From Paenibacillus polymyxa (GTDB lineage: Bacteria > Bacillota > Bacilli > Paenibacillales > Paenibacillaceae): a stretch of DNA of 64,000 nt. The number at the start of each line of letters is the position of its first letter. Positions within the stretch are counted from its first letter, which is position 1. This document shows positions 44,448 to 54,098 of this stretch, one piece after another. A model generated the notes under the pieces. The model saw only the letters and a program-made list of their open reading frames with translations, was not told the DNA's origin and ran no database searches. The position numbers and the translations under genes were made by a program. The stretch lies in the NCBI RefSeq assembly GCF_015710975.1, contig NZ_CP049783.1, positions 124,001 through 188,000 on the forward strand, written 5' to 3'.

Positions 44448-45005
44448 TCAACCCTTGGCTTCTAAAGCCGTTACGCGGGCTGCTAGAGCGTCATATTGGA
44501 CCTTTGTGACCTCGCCCGGATCGCCTTTATCTCCCTTGTCACCTTTTGCCCCGGCTGCGCCCGTTGCCCCAGTATCGCCTTTATCGCCCTTTGGTCCTGC
44601 TGGCCCTGTTGGTCCCGCTGGGCCTGTTTCTCCTTTATCACCTTTTGGCCCTGGTTGCCCTGCGCCGCCTCCGGTAGTAGAGCGAATCACGGAAGCCAAC
44701 TCACCAGCCTTTACCTCTTTGGCTACATACCCGAATCCCGTTTCTGACGCTACAACTACACCGCCAGTGCCTGCCGCCACTGTTGCCCCGGCCGCGATAT
44801 CCTCACCAGCTTCCACTAACCAAGTGGGGCTATTGTTAATGATTACGGTGATAACATCACCCTTTTTCAGCGTACCAGTTGAACGGAAGTCAGGCGTACC
44901 GCCTGCTGTAGTTGCCGCCAACGTGATACCTTCAGCTCCTACCGTTTTAGATAGGAGTCTGTTTGCTGCCACATCCTCAGTCACTACCGCTGTAAACTTG
45001 CTCAT
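44448..45005 (-). CDS. capsid decoration protein with collagen-like repeats
   Basis: A 185-residue protein. Residues about 1-112 resemble DUF2190-like capsid cement proteins ([50 protein letters not shown]). They are followed by about 16 Gly-x-y triplets ([20 protein letters not shown] onward to GDPGEV) and a short trimerising-looking helix ([18 protein letters not shown]). It is encoded between capsid and connector genes, which supports a head-surface role: the collagen part would form trimeric fibres projecting from the head. Confidence 0.78.
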   Translation of the reverse strand: MSKFTAVVTEDVAANRLLSKTVGAEGITLAATTAGGTPDFRSTGTLKKGDVITVIINNSPTWLVEAGEDIAAGATVAAGTGGVVVASETGFGYVAKEVKAGELASVIRSTTGGGAGQPGPKGDKGETGPAGPTGPAGPKGDKGDTGATGAAGAKGDKGDKGDPGEVTKVQYDALAARVTALEAKG

Positions 45006-46312
45006 CCCTGAGCACCCCCCGCTGTAATTGTGAGTAGTGCAAAGTATTCTTTATAAACTGGTTTGCCGTCATATCGTCCAGTACCCTTGAATACCGTTTG
45101 ATCCTGAATAAAGCGTACCTCTTTAGAGCTTTCAATTTTTACCCCTGCACGTTCAGCCAACAAATATTTCTTAAAATCACCCAAGACAATTGTTTCAGCC
45201 GGGGCATATTGTGAAAATACAATACGGGTACCGTCCGGTAGGAGTGGATTAGTTGCATTTTGTACAACCACTCTACCATCTGCTGTTTTAACAAGCGTTT
45301 GCGGTACAATGTGCTTGTAATAAGTGGATCGACGCATAACAGCAATGACTTCTTCAATTGGCGCTCCGTCTTCTCCATCATCAATCAGTGCCAACTGGGT
45401 GACAATACTTTCGATAGATTTATCCACGGTAACATTGCGGCTTGTATCATCTTTCAATGCCGTTACCACCCCAAGCGGCTGTTTTGCTGTCGGGCCTGTA
45501 CCAATCAAAATAGCCTTGTCCAACGCCTTACCAATTGCCATTGCCAAACGGCGTTCGACAAAATTCGCCAAATCAATCATGCTGTCCTCTAAAATGGCGT
45601 TGCACAGAGGAATAAAGCCGCCCACTTTAAAACCATCCAGTTCGGTTTGTGTGAAGGCATCTGCCAGCTCTTGAACAGGATCACACATTTCAACCCAAAT
45701 CGCTTCAGGAATTGCACCGTCCAAAATAACACGTGCATCACCATTCAGCGGAACTACTTCAACCTCTTTGTAAAGGCGGCTAAAATCACCAATTCGCGTG
45801 CGGATCATATCAATAACAACGGTTGGAATCGTTGCATCTGCTCCTGTGAGTGCACGATTTTCTTTCACAGCCGTAGCCAGTGCGGAATAAAAATCACGTA
45901 CCTCCGGTTGGTTCAATCTCTCAAGTGTTTGCGCCCGTGTTTCGTATTTGTTGCCTCTCATTCTTGTTTCGCCTCCTGTTTGTGTATGGTTTCTTTCGGA
46001 TGGTGCTGGAGCTGGTACAGGGTTCGGGGTATTATCAGGTGCTTGGCTGTTGAGTTGTTCCAGCTCTCCTTCAAGTGCTGCAATCTCGCCTTCCAATACG
46101 CCTTTCTGCTCAGCAACCCCCGTTTTCTCCTGCTCCAGCTCCGTAACACTTTCTTCTACAGCCGCAATTTCTTCGTCGGTGGCGGCTTCCTCAATTGCGG
46201 ATTCCAACTCATCGGATCTCGTTTGCAAGCTGCGTTCTTGCCCCAACAGTTCTTCAAGAGCAGCTTTACGCTGCTGAATCTTTTTTGCTAGCATAATTTG
46301 TCTAAGTGCCAT
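45002..46312 (-). CDS. major capsid protein, HK97 fold
   Basis: A 436-residue capsid subunit. Residues 1-90 are an acidic coiled coil ([24 protein letters not shown]), the delta/scaffold domain that the protease removes; a Pro-rich linker follows. The mature part ([68 protein letters not shown]) has HK97-like E-loop, spine helix and P-domain features. Order after protease confirms it. The cleavage is expected near residue 115-120. Confidence 0.93.
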   Translation of the reverse strand: MALRQIMLAKKIQQRKAALEELLGQERSLQTRSDELESAIEEAATDEEIAAVEESVTELEQEKTGVAEQKGVLEGEIAALEGELEQLNSQAPDNTPNPVPAPAPSERNHTQTGGETRMRGNKYETRAQTLERLNQPEVRDFYSALATAVKENRALTGADATIPTVVIDMIRTRIGDFSRLYKEVEVVPLNGDARVILDGAIPEAIWVEMCDPVQELADAFTQTELDGFKVGGFIPLCNAILEDSMIDLANFVERRLAMAIGKALDKAILIGTGPTAKQPLGVVTALKDDTSRNVTVDKSIESIVTQLALIDDGEDGAPIEEVIAVMRRSTYYKHIVPQTLVKTADGRVVVQNATNPLLPDGTRIVFSQYAPAETIVLGDFKKYLLAERAGVKIESSKEVRFIQDQTVFKGTGRYDGKPVYKEYFALLTITAGGAQG

Positions 46313-46893
46313 TATCTTTTCAGCCTCGCTTTCAATTGGTGTTTTCGTTGCTGGAGCTGTCGCTCCCGGTGCTGCTCAACCTCAGATTTTCGCGCTTGTA
46401 CTCCCGTATCTGCATAAGCGGGGAAGGTGCAAACGGAAACTTCGTGAAGGTCAACTTCTCGAATGGTCCATTTAACAGTTCCGTCGTCTCTCCAATCCGT
46501 GTCCTCTTTCAAAATGCTGAAGCCAAAGGAACACTGGTCCACGTCTCCGCGTTTAACGCGCTCGTACATGTTCACTGCGTCGCTATCGTTCGGATTCACC
46601 TTCACACGCCCCCACAAGCCGTGAGAATCGGCTTTAAGCTCCAGCGTGCCAGATTTATTCCTGCCAAGTACCAATGTGGTGTCATGGTTAATTAAGGCGC
46701 GTACGTCATTCCCTAGCGTGTTACTGAACGCTTCAGGGGCCAACTCTTCAAATGCTCCGGTCCATAATTCTGTTGGACGGTTGAACACGGCAAAATAGCC
46801 TTCAATAAACATGTCCTGTCCATCCTGTTCAGATCGGGTTTTTAGCTCCGTGTGCAGGCTGCGCACAACCTTCTGACTCCTATCCATCATCAT
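46312..46893 (-). CDS. HK97-family prohead protease
   Basis: A 193-residue serine protease of the herpesvirus-assemblin type that removes the capsid delta domain during maturation. [15 protein letters not shown], the [12 protein letters not shown] histidine region and QCSFGFSI (nucleophile serine) are the conserved catalytic segments. Several ATG codons in a row make the exact start uncertain; GGAGGT lies 5 nt before 46893. It overlaps the portal gene by 14 bp. Confidence 0.9.
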   Translation of the reverse strand: MMMDRSQKVVRSLHTELKTRSEQDGQDMFIEGYFAVFNRPTELWTGAFEELAPEAFSNTLGNDVRALINHDTTLVLGRNKSGTLELKADSHGLWGRVKVNPNDSDAVNMYERVKRGDVDQCSFGFSILKEDTDWRDDGTVKWTIREVDLHEVSVCTFPAYADTGVQARKSEVEQHRERQLQQRKHQLKARLKR

Positions 46894-48085
46894 CCTCACC
46901 TCCCCCCTGGTTTAATTTTTTCTGATCACCAATCATTCCAGCTGGGATATAATTTTCTAAGATGATGCGTTCGTTCAATCCTTCAAGCGGCGATAAACCG
47001 ATCCAATCCCGTACCTCGTTCCCCAGCATGAGGCTGCGAACAAAAAGATTGCTTCCGACATCTGCCAGCTCCTTGAGGTCATAGGCGTATAGGCTACGGG
47101 GATTAAACTTGAAATATAAATCCGGGCTATAAAGCAGCTTGCGGGTCAATTCTTGGACAAGCCCGGTAGCCATTGGCAGGATCGTCGTATTGATGAAGCT
47201 GTTATATTCATCTTTTTTGAAGTCACCAACCCCAACAAAAAAAGCCGGCACCCCAAAGATGCCCGCCACTGTTCGCTTATCCAGTTGTACTGAATCATTA
47301 ATTGCCAAATCGTTCAGGCTCAGGGGTTTGACCTGCTCCACATCAATCATTTCCGCAGGAATGATCCACGGCTGTCCTGCCTCAGACCGTTTCAAGTACA
47401 TATCAAATACTTTTTCTCGCCCTTCCTCGCTACTCAGTTCCGCTGTATTAGCATCAACCTTGATAATGAGAGAGGGCATGTACTTACCGGACATAAACCC
47501 CTTCTTGGTAGCCGTAGCCTGCTTGAGATTATGAATAATATCCTTGAGTACAGCCCGGTACCCCTGCCCTTTCCACGGCCGTTCAGGATCGGGGTTTATG
47601 ATAAAGTGAAGTACCTCATCATGCTGATAGATATTTCCTTTATACAAAATTTGATATGCGTCCAATGTCTCCATAAAGCTGACGCTGGACGGTTTGAGTG
47701 GGATTAAATCGGCTATAAAACCATTTAACATTTTGGGATATACCACACTATTCCCCTCGCCCGAAAGCAGTAGGTTTTGAACGATGTTGTATATCCATGC
47801 CTTACGCGTCATGAGGCTGTAAGGATTAACGTCCAGCTTGCGAGAAAGCTCATTCTTAACGCGAATATCCCCATCACTCGTGTTCTGCATCAGGTGGATT
47901 GTCATGGAAGATATCAGGTCCGCTATCTTATGAACAGCCATCTTCACTTCTGGATTATCAGACAGTCTTGTATAACCAGGTACACAAAGCGTGTCATATG
48001 CATCTTGTGTCAGAAAATAACCAATGCTACTTTCTGGTGCAGCCCGTGTGTCACGTTTCTTGCGCATCCAATTTCTAAGCCCCAA
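46880..48085 (-). CDS. portal protein, HK97/SPP1-like
   Basis: A 401-residue subunit of the dodecameric ring through which DNA enters the head. Conserved pieces include [59 protein letters not shown] and the [20 protein letters not shown] end typical of HK97-type portals. It lies 15 bp downstream of the large terminase. The C-terminus is acidic (GGGEDDDG). Confidence 0.92.
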   Translation of the reverse strand: MGLRNWMRKKRDTRAAPESSIGYFLTQDAYDTLCVPGYTRLSDNPEVKMAVHKIADLISSMTIHLMQNTSDGDIRVKNELSRKLDVNPYSLMTRKAWIYNIVQNLLLSGEGNSVVYPKMLNGFIADLIPLKPSSVSFMETLDAYQILYKGNIYQHDEVLHFIINPDPERPWKGQGYRAVLKDIIHNLKQATATKKGFMSGKYMPSLIIKVDANTAELSSEEGREKVFDMYLKRSEAGQPWIIPAEMIDVEQVKPLSLNDLAINDSVQLDKRTVAGIFGVPAFFVGVGDFKKDEYNSFINTTILPMATGLVQELTRKLLYSPDLYFKFNPRSLYAYDLKELADVGSNLFVRSLMLGNEVRDWIGLSPLEGLNERIILENYIPAGMIGDQKKLNQGGGEDDDG

Positions 48086-48100
48086 TTAAACCAACTCCTT

Positions 48101-49825
48101 TCATCCATTTTTTAGCCAGTTTGCTGCGCTGCCTGACTTCTCCAAGTTCTCCAGCATTCGAACAGCTCCAAACACCGCAGCGTCAAATATATCAATCCGC
48201 TGATTCATCGAAACTTTTTCATACTGGATCATGTCGTCAGTCTTTTCAATGGCGTGTACATTCTGTAGACAATATTCAAACGCTTCAGAATGAAGGTAAT
48301 AGAAATTACCGTCCTTGGCTGACTTCTCAATTCTGCGGAAACCTTCCGACTTTTTATAAAAGAACTGCGGTTGGTCAATGATGGAAAATCCAGCTCGTTT
48401 CATACCTAAGAAAAACTCTCGCCCAAACTTCCTGTCAAAGCCCACTTGATGAATTTTGAATCCCATTTCCTTCATTTTGACAAACCACTTCACAACGTCT
48501 GAATGATTCACGGTTGGAGTATTACACATGTCTAGCCAGCCATCTTCCTTCCAGCCAAACAATGGAATGTTATCTTCTTCCGCTTTGGCGGTAGCTCTAA
48601 CAACCGGGAACCATGCATGAGAAATGACAATATCCACCCCGTTATAATTTCCATACAACGCACTAGCAGTTAAGTCATGCATTTTACTAAGATCAGCGCC
48701 GCCATACCACTTCACTGGCAATTTAGCCAGATCCGATAAAGTCCATTTGTACTTACGGTCACTAGCTTTAAATTCATCCAGATTGAAATAGGCTTTCATG
48801 GCGCCCGTATAAACGTTCAGAGACTTAGCCAGAAAATCTTTTCGTTGCTGCGGATCATTCTGAGCTTCTAAGGCTTCTTTCATGATGTCTTGCGGACGAA
48901 TGCTGACCCCATAATTCGGGTTTGCCTTCTCATGTTCAGCAGCGGAAGTATAATCCACTTCGCCCTTTTCACCCTGATCGGCTTTGCAGATAAACACAAA
49001 ATAGTGTTCAGCTTTAATCGTCCTGTCCAGTATCTTTTTACAATACTGGAGCCGCTGATAACAGAAGCTTGTCATATCATCGCCAGCTGTGGTTATACCG
49101 ATCATCAGTTTATTGGCATACGCCTTCATTGCTTCCTTGATGATGTTATATTGCTTGGGCCGTGTATAAGCGTGCAGCTCGTCGGCAATAGCATAGTTAC
49201 AGTTCAAAGAGTCCTGGGCATCAGGATTTGCCGCCAAAGCTTCAATGTTTATCGAACCTTCCCCAAAATCGCCAGAGATACTATGGTTCTGGTTATTGTC
49301 CAATATTCTAAAACTCTTTTCTTCCCCCATTTGTCGAAGGTTAAAAAGGATGAATTTAAAACTTTGAAGTGCTTGACGTAAAGCAGCGCCCACAATGTAA
49401 ATCGTTGAACTAGACTTAACACTAAGAAGTGCAAGCGCCCAAGCCAATGCCGCTGAAAATGGCGTCTTACCATTCTTCCGGGGCAAGTAAATGAATGCTT
49501 CCTGATACCTTCGGATGATGGTCCCTTTATTGAAGAATGAAAGAAGGTTATAGATAATAAATTTCTGCCATGGTTCCAATAAAAAAGGCTTACCTCTCAA
49601 TGGTGTGCCATCAAGACGTTCGCCCTTTTCATGAACAAATGTACTTTCAATGATTTCAATGACATATTCAGCGTCGGAAGGATTAAAATCATAAACACCC
49701 GATGCAACATCATCTTTAAAACGCTGGCAACCTTGAATAAGCTCTTTGCCAGCTAATTTTCGCCCTTCTACAATGCTGTCGGCATACTCCATGACTATAT
49801 TGTAGTTCGGAAACTGTTCAATCAC
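48101..49825 (-). CDS. terL: terminase large subunit
   Basis: A 574-residue packaging motor. ATPase: [20 protein letters not shown] is the Walker A-like loop and [13 protein letters not shown] the Walker B with catalytic Glu. Nuclease: [21 protein letters not shown] and [15 protein letters not shown] supply the RNase H-like acidic residues. The sequence is of the HK97/YmfN type, which usually cuts at cos sites. It is 1 bp downstream of the small subunit and intact. Confidence 0.95.
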   Translation of the reverse strand: MIEQFPNYNIVMEYADSIVEGRKLAGKELIQGCQRFKDDVASGVYDFNPSDAEYVIEIIESTFVHEKGERLDGTPLRGKPFLLEPWQKFIIYNLLSFFNKGTIIRRYQEAFIYLPRKNGKTPFSAALAWALALLSVKSSSTIYIVGAALRQALQSFKFILFNLRQMGEEKSFRILDNNQNHSISGDFGEGSINIEALAANPDAQDSLNCNYAIADELHAYTRPKQYNIIKEAMKAYANKLMIGITTAGDDMTSFCYQRLQYCKKILDRTIKAEHYFVFICKADQGEKGEVDYTSAAEHEKANPNYGVSIRPQDIMKEALEAQNDPQQRKDFLAKSLNVYTGAMKAYFNLDEFKASDRKYKWTLSDLAKLPVKWYGGADLSKMHDLTASALYGNYNGVDIVISHAWFPVVRATAKAEEDNIPLFGWKEDGWLDMCNTPTVNHSDVVKWFVKMKEMGFKIHQVGFDRKFGREFFLGMKRAGFSIIDQPQFFYKKSEGFRRIEKSAKDGNFYYLHSEAFEYCLQNVHAIEKTDDMIQYEKVSMNQRIDIFDAAVFGAVRMLENLEKSGSAANWLKNG

Positions 49826-50176
49826 TTATTTCCTCTTACTCAATAAGCTTTGTAATTTGGATTCCTTCGGTTTATCAACCGTCACAGTATCAAGGGATTT
49901 AGGATTCAGGCATAGACGGTCAGAGTATGCCAGAATATCCTTTCGCAACGTTTCGAGAGACGCAAGAATCGGGCTTTTTTTTGCGCCTCCCTGGTCTGTA
50001 CTTACCTCGTACTGGTAACCACCGTCCTCGAACTCTTTGGTCAGCGTGTTATACTGAAAAACCAGTTCCGCATAGATGTCAATTATCCTATTGTACTGCG
50101 GTTTATGAACACCAAGTGCTTTCATATCCGCAACAGTCGCCCGCTTGATCGTCTCCTTTGTCGGTGCCTTCGCCAC
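49826..50176 (-). CDS. terS: P27-family terminase small subunit
   Basis: A 116-residue DNA-recognition subunit. The N-terminus (MAKAPTKETIKRATVADMKALGVHKPQYNRIIDIYAELV) and SPILASLETLRKDILAYSDRLCLNPKS match the P27 family, which binds near the packaging site and presents DNA to TerL. The last residues are basic (KPKESKLQSLLSKRK). Directly upstream is a non-coding, poly-A/poly-G tract likely to contain the packaging site. Confidence 0.9.
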   Translation of the reverse strand: MAKAPTKETIKRATVADMKALGVHKPQYNRIIDIYAELVFQYNTLTKEFEDGGYQYEVSTDQGGAKKSPILASLETLRKDILAYSDRLCLNPKSLDTVTVDKPKESKLQSLLSKRK

Positions 50177-50344
50177 ATGCCTTCACCTCCCATTTACTGT
50201 AATTTATTGATCCAAAAAAAGTTTTTCGGGACTCGCACTATTGGAAAAGGCTCCCTTGCCCGGTCCCCAGATAAAATTTTAAAAAAAAATAAAAAGGGGG
50301 GGCTTTCTAAAAAAAATATATTTTTCAAAAAAATAATTTCAAAT
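50177..50344. other. non-coding tract between HNH and terS, candidate cos region
   Basis: 168 bp without a gene. It contains CCCGGTCCCC (about 50259-50268), a G7 run after A5, and A-rich stretches. In HK97-like phages with HNH next to terminase the cos site lies near here. The exact cut is not identifiable by eye. Confidence 0.4.
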
Positions 50345-50674
50345 TTATTTGCTCAGTCCGCTTAGAGAAAATACATTGCCTTGCTCTCTGTCGAAATGTT
50401 CCCTTACTCTCCCTTGCCATGCTTTGCCTAGCTCTGTAAGCTCATGCGATTGTCTATCATGCATGGCGTTGTGCTGCCTGTCTGATAGTGATACTAAGTT
50501 CCAATCCTTTAGCGCAAGCTCTGGGTAATGCTCCAGCGGATAGATGTGATGTACCGTGACAGCCGATTCAGATTTTCCAAACCTTTTGCTTTCTTGGCAC
50601 ATGTATTTATCACGCCGCAGGATAGCAGCACGCTTTCGCTTCCAACGTTTTGATTTATAGAATGGGTTGGTCAT
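50345..50674 (-). CDS. HNH endonuclease, packaging-associated
   Basis: A 109-residue nuclease. VTVHHIYPLEHYPELALKDWNLVSLSDRQHNAMHDRQ carries the His-His...Asn...His pattern of the HNH fold, with Cys-less finger and basic N-terminus (YKSKRWKRKRAAILRRDKYMCQ). HNH proteins next to terminase genes take part in cos cleavage in HK97-like phages. The ATG at 50674 has GGAG spaced 9 nt; an upstream in-frame extension is unlikely. Confidence 0.88.
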   Translation of the reverse strand: MTNPFYKSKRWKRKRAAILRRDKYMCQESKRFGKSESAVTVHHIYPLEHYPELALKDWNLVSLSDRQHNAMHDRQSHELTELGKAWQGRVREHFDREQGNVFSLSGLSK

Positions 50675-50721
50675 GCTTCTATCTCCTTTGAATTGATACG
50701 CATAATAATGCGCATAATGTA

Positions 50722-50750
50722 TTGACGCGCATGATAACACGTGTTATAAT
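50722..50750 (+). promoter_or_regulatory. hicAB promoter with palindromic operator
   Basis: TTGACG (50722-50727), 17-bp spacer, TATAAT (50745-50750). The 14-bp palindrome ATAACACGTGTTAT (50734-50747) overlaps the -10 box and is a good candidate for autorepression by HicB. The transcript would start near 50757. Confidence 0.7.
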
Positions 50751-50774
50751 AAGAGTATAGAAAGGAGGTAAGCG

Positions 50775-50990
50775 ATGCCGAAACAAATAACAGTAAGAGA
50801 GTTAGTCAAACGGTTGAGAAGAGAAGGGTTTAGGCCTTCACCTTCACACACTGGCGGCGGTAGTCATAAGCGGTGGAAACATAAAGATGATCCAACACGC
50901 TATGCGGATATCAGTTTCCACAATGAAGGAGCCACCATACCGATTGGTACACTCAAGAGCATCGAGAAGACAACAGGGGTTATCTTTTAA
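50775..50990 (+). CDS. hicA: HicA-type mRNA interferase toxin
   Basis: A 71-residue dsRBD-fold toxin that cleaves mRNA. PKQITVRELVKRLRREGFRPSPSHTGGGSHKRWKH has the family pattern with the catalytic His in the GGGSHKRW segment; PIGTLKSIEKTTGVIF is the usual C-terminus. GGAGGT lies 7 nt before the ATG. It is encoded on the plus strand in the middle of the minus-strand prophage genes, with a strong promoter. hicB follows after an unusual 179-bp spacer. Confidence 0.9.
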   Translation: MPKQITVRELVKRLRREGFRPSPSHTGGGSHKRWKHKDDPTRYADISFHNEGATIPIGTLKSIEKTTGVIF

Positions 50991-51060
50991 CCCCTGCGCT
51001 TCTCCCTAAACGCTTACCTCCAGTAAGGATCATAAGCAGGTGAATTTTTCACCCCAATTA

Positions 51061-51148
51061 TTGAAGCATATGCTTCAAAAAAGTTTAGTCTATACTTGAA
51101 CCATATGGTTCAAAAAAATTTAGTCTTTAATTGAGACATATGTCTCAA
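51061..51148 (+). repeat. three covarying 18-bp palindromes, exact 35-bp period, between hicA and hicB
   Basis: TTGAAGCATATGCTTCAA (51061-51078), TTGAACCATATGGTTCAA (51096-51113) and TTGAGACATATGTCTCAA (51131-51148) start exactly 35 bp apart. The outer TTGA/TCAA and central CATATG are constant; the two variable positions differ in each copy but always symmetrically, so each unit remains a perfect palindrome. The spacers between the units also resemble each other (AAAAAAGTTTAGTCT and AAAAAAATTTAGTCT). The last unit ends 5 bp before the hicB ribosome site. Confidence 0.9.
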
Positions 51149-51169
51149 AAACAAAAGGAGTGAGATAAA

Positions 51170-51577
51170 TTGAAAAACACCTATGTTTATCCTGCTGTCA
51201 TTGAAAAAGCAGATGATGGTATAGGACTGTACTTCCCGGATATTCCCGGAACGGCCGTTCTTGCCCCTGATATTCCAACGGCTGTTGTTGATGCTAAAAA
51301 CATGTTAGTTGATCGTATACTGGAACTTGAAGATAATAATATGGCAATTCCGTCTCCGTCTGATCCGGCCAGCATTGAGTTAAACGATGCCAGTGACCGG
51401 ATTGTATACGTTGAAGTTTTCTTGCCTCCATACCGGGATGCAGCAATGAATAAATCTGTGACCATCAATTGCACTGCGCCTCAGTGGCTTCGTGATGCCG
51501 GGAAGGATGCTGGTTTGAATTTCTCCCAGCTGCTTCAAAGCTCCGTAAAAGATGCTTTGGGCATTAAGCAAAAGTAA
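51170..51577 (+). CDS. hicB: HicB-type antitoxin
   Basis: A 135-residue antitoxin. The N-terminal domain (YPAVIEKADDGIGLYFPDIPGTAVLAPDIPTAVVDAKNMLVDRILELEDNN) is the RNase H-like HicB fold that blocks HicA; the C-terminal part (KSVTINCTAPQWLRDAGKDAGLNFSQLLQSSVKDALGI) is a ribbon-helix-helix/XRE-like DNA-binding domain for autoregulation. TTG start at 51170, 9 nt after AAAAGGAG. It probably binds the palindromic operator at the hicA promoter. Confidence 0.9.
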   Translation: MKNTYVYPAVIEKADDGIGLYFPDIPGTAVLAPDIPTAVVDAKNMLVDRILELEDNNMAIPSPSDPASIELNDASDRIVYVEVFLPPYRDAAMNKSVTINCTAPQWLRDAGKDAGLNFSQLLQSSVKDALGIKQK

Positions 51578-51650
51578 CTACAGAGTGAAATAAAATGAAT
51601 TAAGGCGTCCATTGCGGGTGCCTTTTTCTGCATCCCATCCTGGAAAGTTA

Positions 51651-51908
51651 CTATAATAGCTCTGCTGCAAGCTGCTTGAGCACTGGTGGTGTGGCAATGA
51701 GTTTACCTTTTGACTTGTTACCATGAATGTAGGCTTTATCCTCTCGGGCATAATAGACAACGCCTTGGCCCTCAATTACCGGAAAGCCGCTTTCATCGTC
51801 AGTCAGCGAAGTTTGTACATGCTTGCCGTGCTGTGCTGCGTGCTCCTCATCGTGCAAGTGAAGGATACCGTCAGAACTGAGAAATGCGAAACGTGGTTTT
51901 ACAGACAT
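51651..51908 (-). CDS. small hypothetical phage protein
   Basis: An 85-residue protein, MSVKPRFAFLSSDGILHLHD at its start, then FPVIEGQGVVYYAREDKAYIHGNKSKGKLIATPPVLKQLAAELL. Beta-rich, no known motif. GGAGG lies 8 nt before the ATG at 51908. It is on the early strand between the ArpU-like regulator and hicB, and may be transcribed with the late genes. Confidence 0.65.
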   Translation of the reverse strand: MSVKPRFAFLSSDGILHLHDEEHAAQHGKHVQTSLTDDESGFPVIEGQGVVYYAREDKAYIHGNKSKGKLIATPPVLKQLAAELL

Positions 51909-52015
51909 ATTATTTTCCTCCATGTGTGCATAACAAAAAGGACGCGGTTACCCTACGCCCCTCATGTCTGCTTATGTTATTAAACTATTAGTGGGTACCA
52001 AAAAATAGTTTCTAC

Positions 52016-52552
52016 CTATAGGTGGCAGTTGGGGGACAAAAATAAGCTTTCTGACACCGCTTGAGCAACTTTTTTTTGTGCCCTCTCCACATACTCGGTT
52101 ACGCTATCCCTTGTAATATCCAAAAACTCTGCTATCTGACTCCGGCTGAAACATTGTCCATGAGCCATAGTGTAGCATTCGCGCTCGCGTGGACTGAGCG
52201 TAGATAATGCGTCCTCTATCTGGAACAACTGCCACTCAGATAGATTCGCCGGACTCCCCGCATGATTGCGTTGTACATATGCCTGCATTCTTAGTGGATC
52301 TACCGGACGTTCTCGCTGATAAGCAGCCATCCGTTCAGCTCCACGTTTATTCCCTGGTCTTCTTCCTGTATTTAGCCATTCCTCCACATACTCACAATCC
52401 GATATCATACCTGAAATAACTTTCTTATCATCAGCATCCGCTTTAGCGTACAGTCTTCTGGCAATGTTTAGGGACTTGTGATAGTTAAGAGATGTAGCAG
52501 CGCCCAGGTCAACAATATTTATATCTTGCATATTCTTAATTCTCAGCCCCAT
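52016..52552 (-). CDS. ArpU/sigma-70 region 4-like late transcription regulator
   Basis: A 178-residue protein. The C-terminal part (LSTLSPRERECYTMAHGQCFSRSQIAEFLDITRDSVTEYVERAQKKVAQ) is a sigma region 4-like helix-turn-helix, typical of the ArpU/Xpf-type regulators that switch on late genes in Firmicute phages. The N-terminus (SLNYHKSLNIARRLYAKADADDKKVISGMISDCEYVEEWLNTGRRPG) is the ArpU-type helical part. It lies just upstream of HNH and terminase, as expected for a late activator. Confidence 0.83.
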   Translation of the reverse strand: MGLRIKNMQDINIVDLGAATSLNYHKSLNIARRLYAKADADDKKVISGMISDCEYVEEWLNTGRRPGNKRGAERMAAYQRERPVDPLRMQAYVQRNHAGSPANLSEWQLFQIEDALSTLSPRERECYTMAHGQCFSRSQIAEFLDITRDSVTEYVERAQKKVAQAVSESLFLSPNCHL

Positions 52553-52597
52553 GATCTAATCCCCTTTGTGATATAATGGGTGTGAGAAATGAAGTAA

Positions 52598-52636
52598 CAG
52601 GCCCCCGTGCTCCCTGTCAAGGTTGCGGGGGCTTTG
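52598..52636 (+). terminator. GC-rich hairpin, possible terminator
   Basis: GGCCCCCG and CGGGGGCTTTGTTG form a 7-8 bp GC stem with a 22-nt loop. The plus side is moderately T-rich. It lies between two minus-strand genes, so it may act on plus-strand read-through from hicAB. Confidence 0.4.
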
Positions 52637-52642
52637 TTGTGT

Positions 52643-52978
52643 TCATCCTTCATATTTTTGTAGCAGCTCCATGTATTTATCATGCCACATCCTCGCCGTG
52701 GCTTTATGATCCTCTATAAGCTCGTCTGACTTCCTAATAGTGTCGGTTAAAGCAGAAGAAGACTCCCGCATGATAATCTTCATCCGGTCTATCTCTTCAA
52801 TTAGCATACCAGCCGCACTTTTCCAGTATGAAAACTTTCCTCCTTCAAGTTCCCTCCGAATTTGCTCAATGTCTACCTTCGGAGGACCAGGCATTTTAAC
52901 AAGCTGTTTGAATTTAGGCAATATTAATCCTCCCTTAGTGGGTGTAGGTCCTACACCCTGTATTGGTTTAATCATCAT
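52643..52978 (-). CDS. hypothetical phage protein
   Basis: A 111-residue protein (MIKPIQGVGPTPTKGGLILP and KFKQLVKMPGPPKVDIEQIRRELEGG), with a helical, possibly coiled-coil C-terminus (DRMKIIMRESSSALTDTIRKSDELIEDHKATARMWHDK). No known domain. It starts at ATG ATG near 52978 and is upstream of the late regulator. Confidence 0.6.
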   Translation of the reverse strand: MMIKPIQGVGPTPTKGGLILPKFKQLVKMPGPPKVDIEQIRRELEGGKFSYWKSAAGMLIEEIDRMKIIMRESSSALTDTIRKSDELIEDHKATARMWHDKYMELLQKYEG

Positions 52979-53087
52979 AAGTGTCGAGTTAAAACTTCGT
53001 CTCTCATATTGTCTACAACTTCATTTAACATATTGTTCACCTCAATTAAATCTGGTAAAATTAAATTCAAAAAATTAGGAGAATAAT

Positions 53088-53288
53088 ATGAACTTTTTAA
53101 CAGTACTTCTTATGTGTATTCCGCTTTATGCTGCATTCAGAGCTTTTACAATCACTCGTGATCCAGAAGCAAAAAAAAGAATCCCAAAAACGACACTAAA
53201 AGCTCTAACTTTTTTTGCTTATTTTATATTTATCGTTTTGGGATTTTTTATAATTACAGAAGGTGTAGAATACCTCTCTCAGTTATAA
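53088..53288 (+). CDS. small two-helix membrane protein
   Basis: A 66-residue protein with two hydrophobic segments (FLTVLLMCIPLYAAF and LKALTFFAYFIFIVLGFFII) joined by a basic loop (TRDPEAKKRIPKTT). The ribosome site TAGGAG lies 7 nt before the ATG. It is on the plus strand among minus-strand genes, hence separately transcribed. Such small prophage membrane proteins can act in exclusion or as toxins; nothing more can be said. Confidence 0.55.
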   Translation: MNFLTVLLMCIPLYAAFRAFTITRDPEAKKRIPKTTLKALTFFAYFIFIVLGFFIITEGVEYLSQL

Positions 53289-53387
53289 TTGAATTGGTAG
53301 TTGCAAGTAGTTTTATAAATCTGAAGTGATTTAGAGTACGGGGGTAAAGGCTGTTATGCCTCATCCCTCGAAACACTTTGAATTGTC

Positions 53388-54068
53388 CTATTCATGCTCA
53401 GGATTGCTAAATTCTGTTTCGTAATCATCCATGATGACTTTTGACCCATGCGTGTATAGCTTAAACAAAGTCGCCTCAAGGCCATACAAACCGCCCATGA
53501 TCGTTTTTTTGTCGAACGACTTATCGGCAATTTCTACACTGTTGATGTAGCCTTCTTTATCAAGGACAAGGCGATATTTACAATTGTATTGGGACTTATC
53601 TGGCTCCGGATCAAAATAGATGAACGACAGAACCCGTCTATCAGCATCAACATGAACTGTGATCTCTTGAACTTCCTCGTAATCTAGTTCATTCAACTCG
53701 CATTCATCTTCAACCATTTCTTTAATAAGCTCAGAAAAATTGACTTCTTCTCTTTTGGTTCCAAGCAATTCTTGAAGATTTTCTTGCATCTTGGCAACGC
53801 CGACACTGTGAATGGATTTTTCAACTTCGCTTTTTATCACGTCTAGAATTATATGGTTGTAAGATGGGATATCGAGGTTCTCCAAATTAATCTGAAGTTG
53901 ATTGCGTACTGCTTCCTTCAACCCTTTTCCGAAGTCACTCCAACTACGCAAGGAATCTTCGACAACATCCTTAATAGTTTCTTCTAGTTGCTTCCTAATG
54001 ACTTTTTCTACGTAGCCTTCTTCGTTTTATGCTGCCAATTGGTTATTAATGATTAAGTTCATATCCAT
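53388..54068 (-). pseudogene. hypothetical phage gene with an early in-frame stop
   Basis: The long frame runs 53388-53951 (187 residues if the TTG there is used): SWSDFGKGLKEAVRNQLQIN, then INLENLDIPSYNHIILDVIKSEVEKSI and YGLEATLFKLYTHGSKVIMDD. Reading upstream in the same frame, GYVEKVIRKQLEETIKDVVED continues sensibly, then a TAA (54027-54029), then MDMNLIINNQLAA from an ATG at 54068 with a GAGAGGA ribosome site. One base change (TAA to AAA) would join the halves, so the gene looks inactivated. A short product from the TTG is still possible. No domain recognised. Confidence 0.6.
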
Positions 54069-54098
54069 TTGTATGTCCTCTCTGCCCTTGGGGGCGGT

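Noticed and set aside
51061..51148. Three palindromes as a CRISPR array or LexA boxes
   Set aside because: Units vary, spacers are near-identical and no cas genes are present; GAAC and GTTC in the middle unit are 6 bp apart, not the 4 bp of a LexA site.
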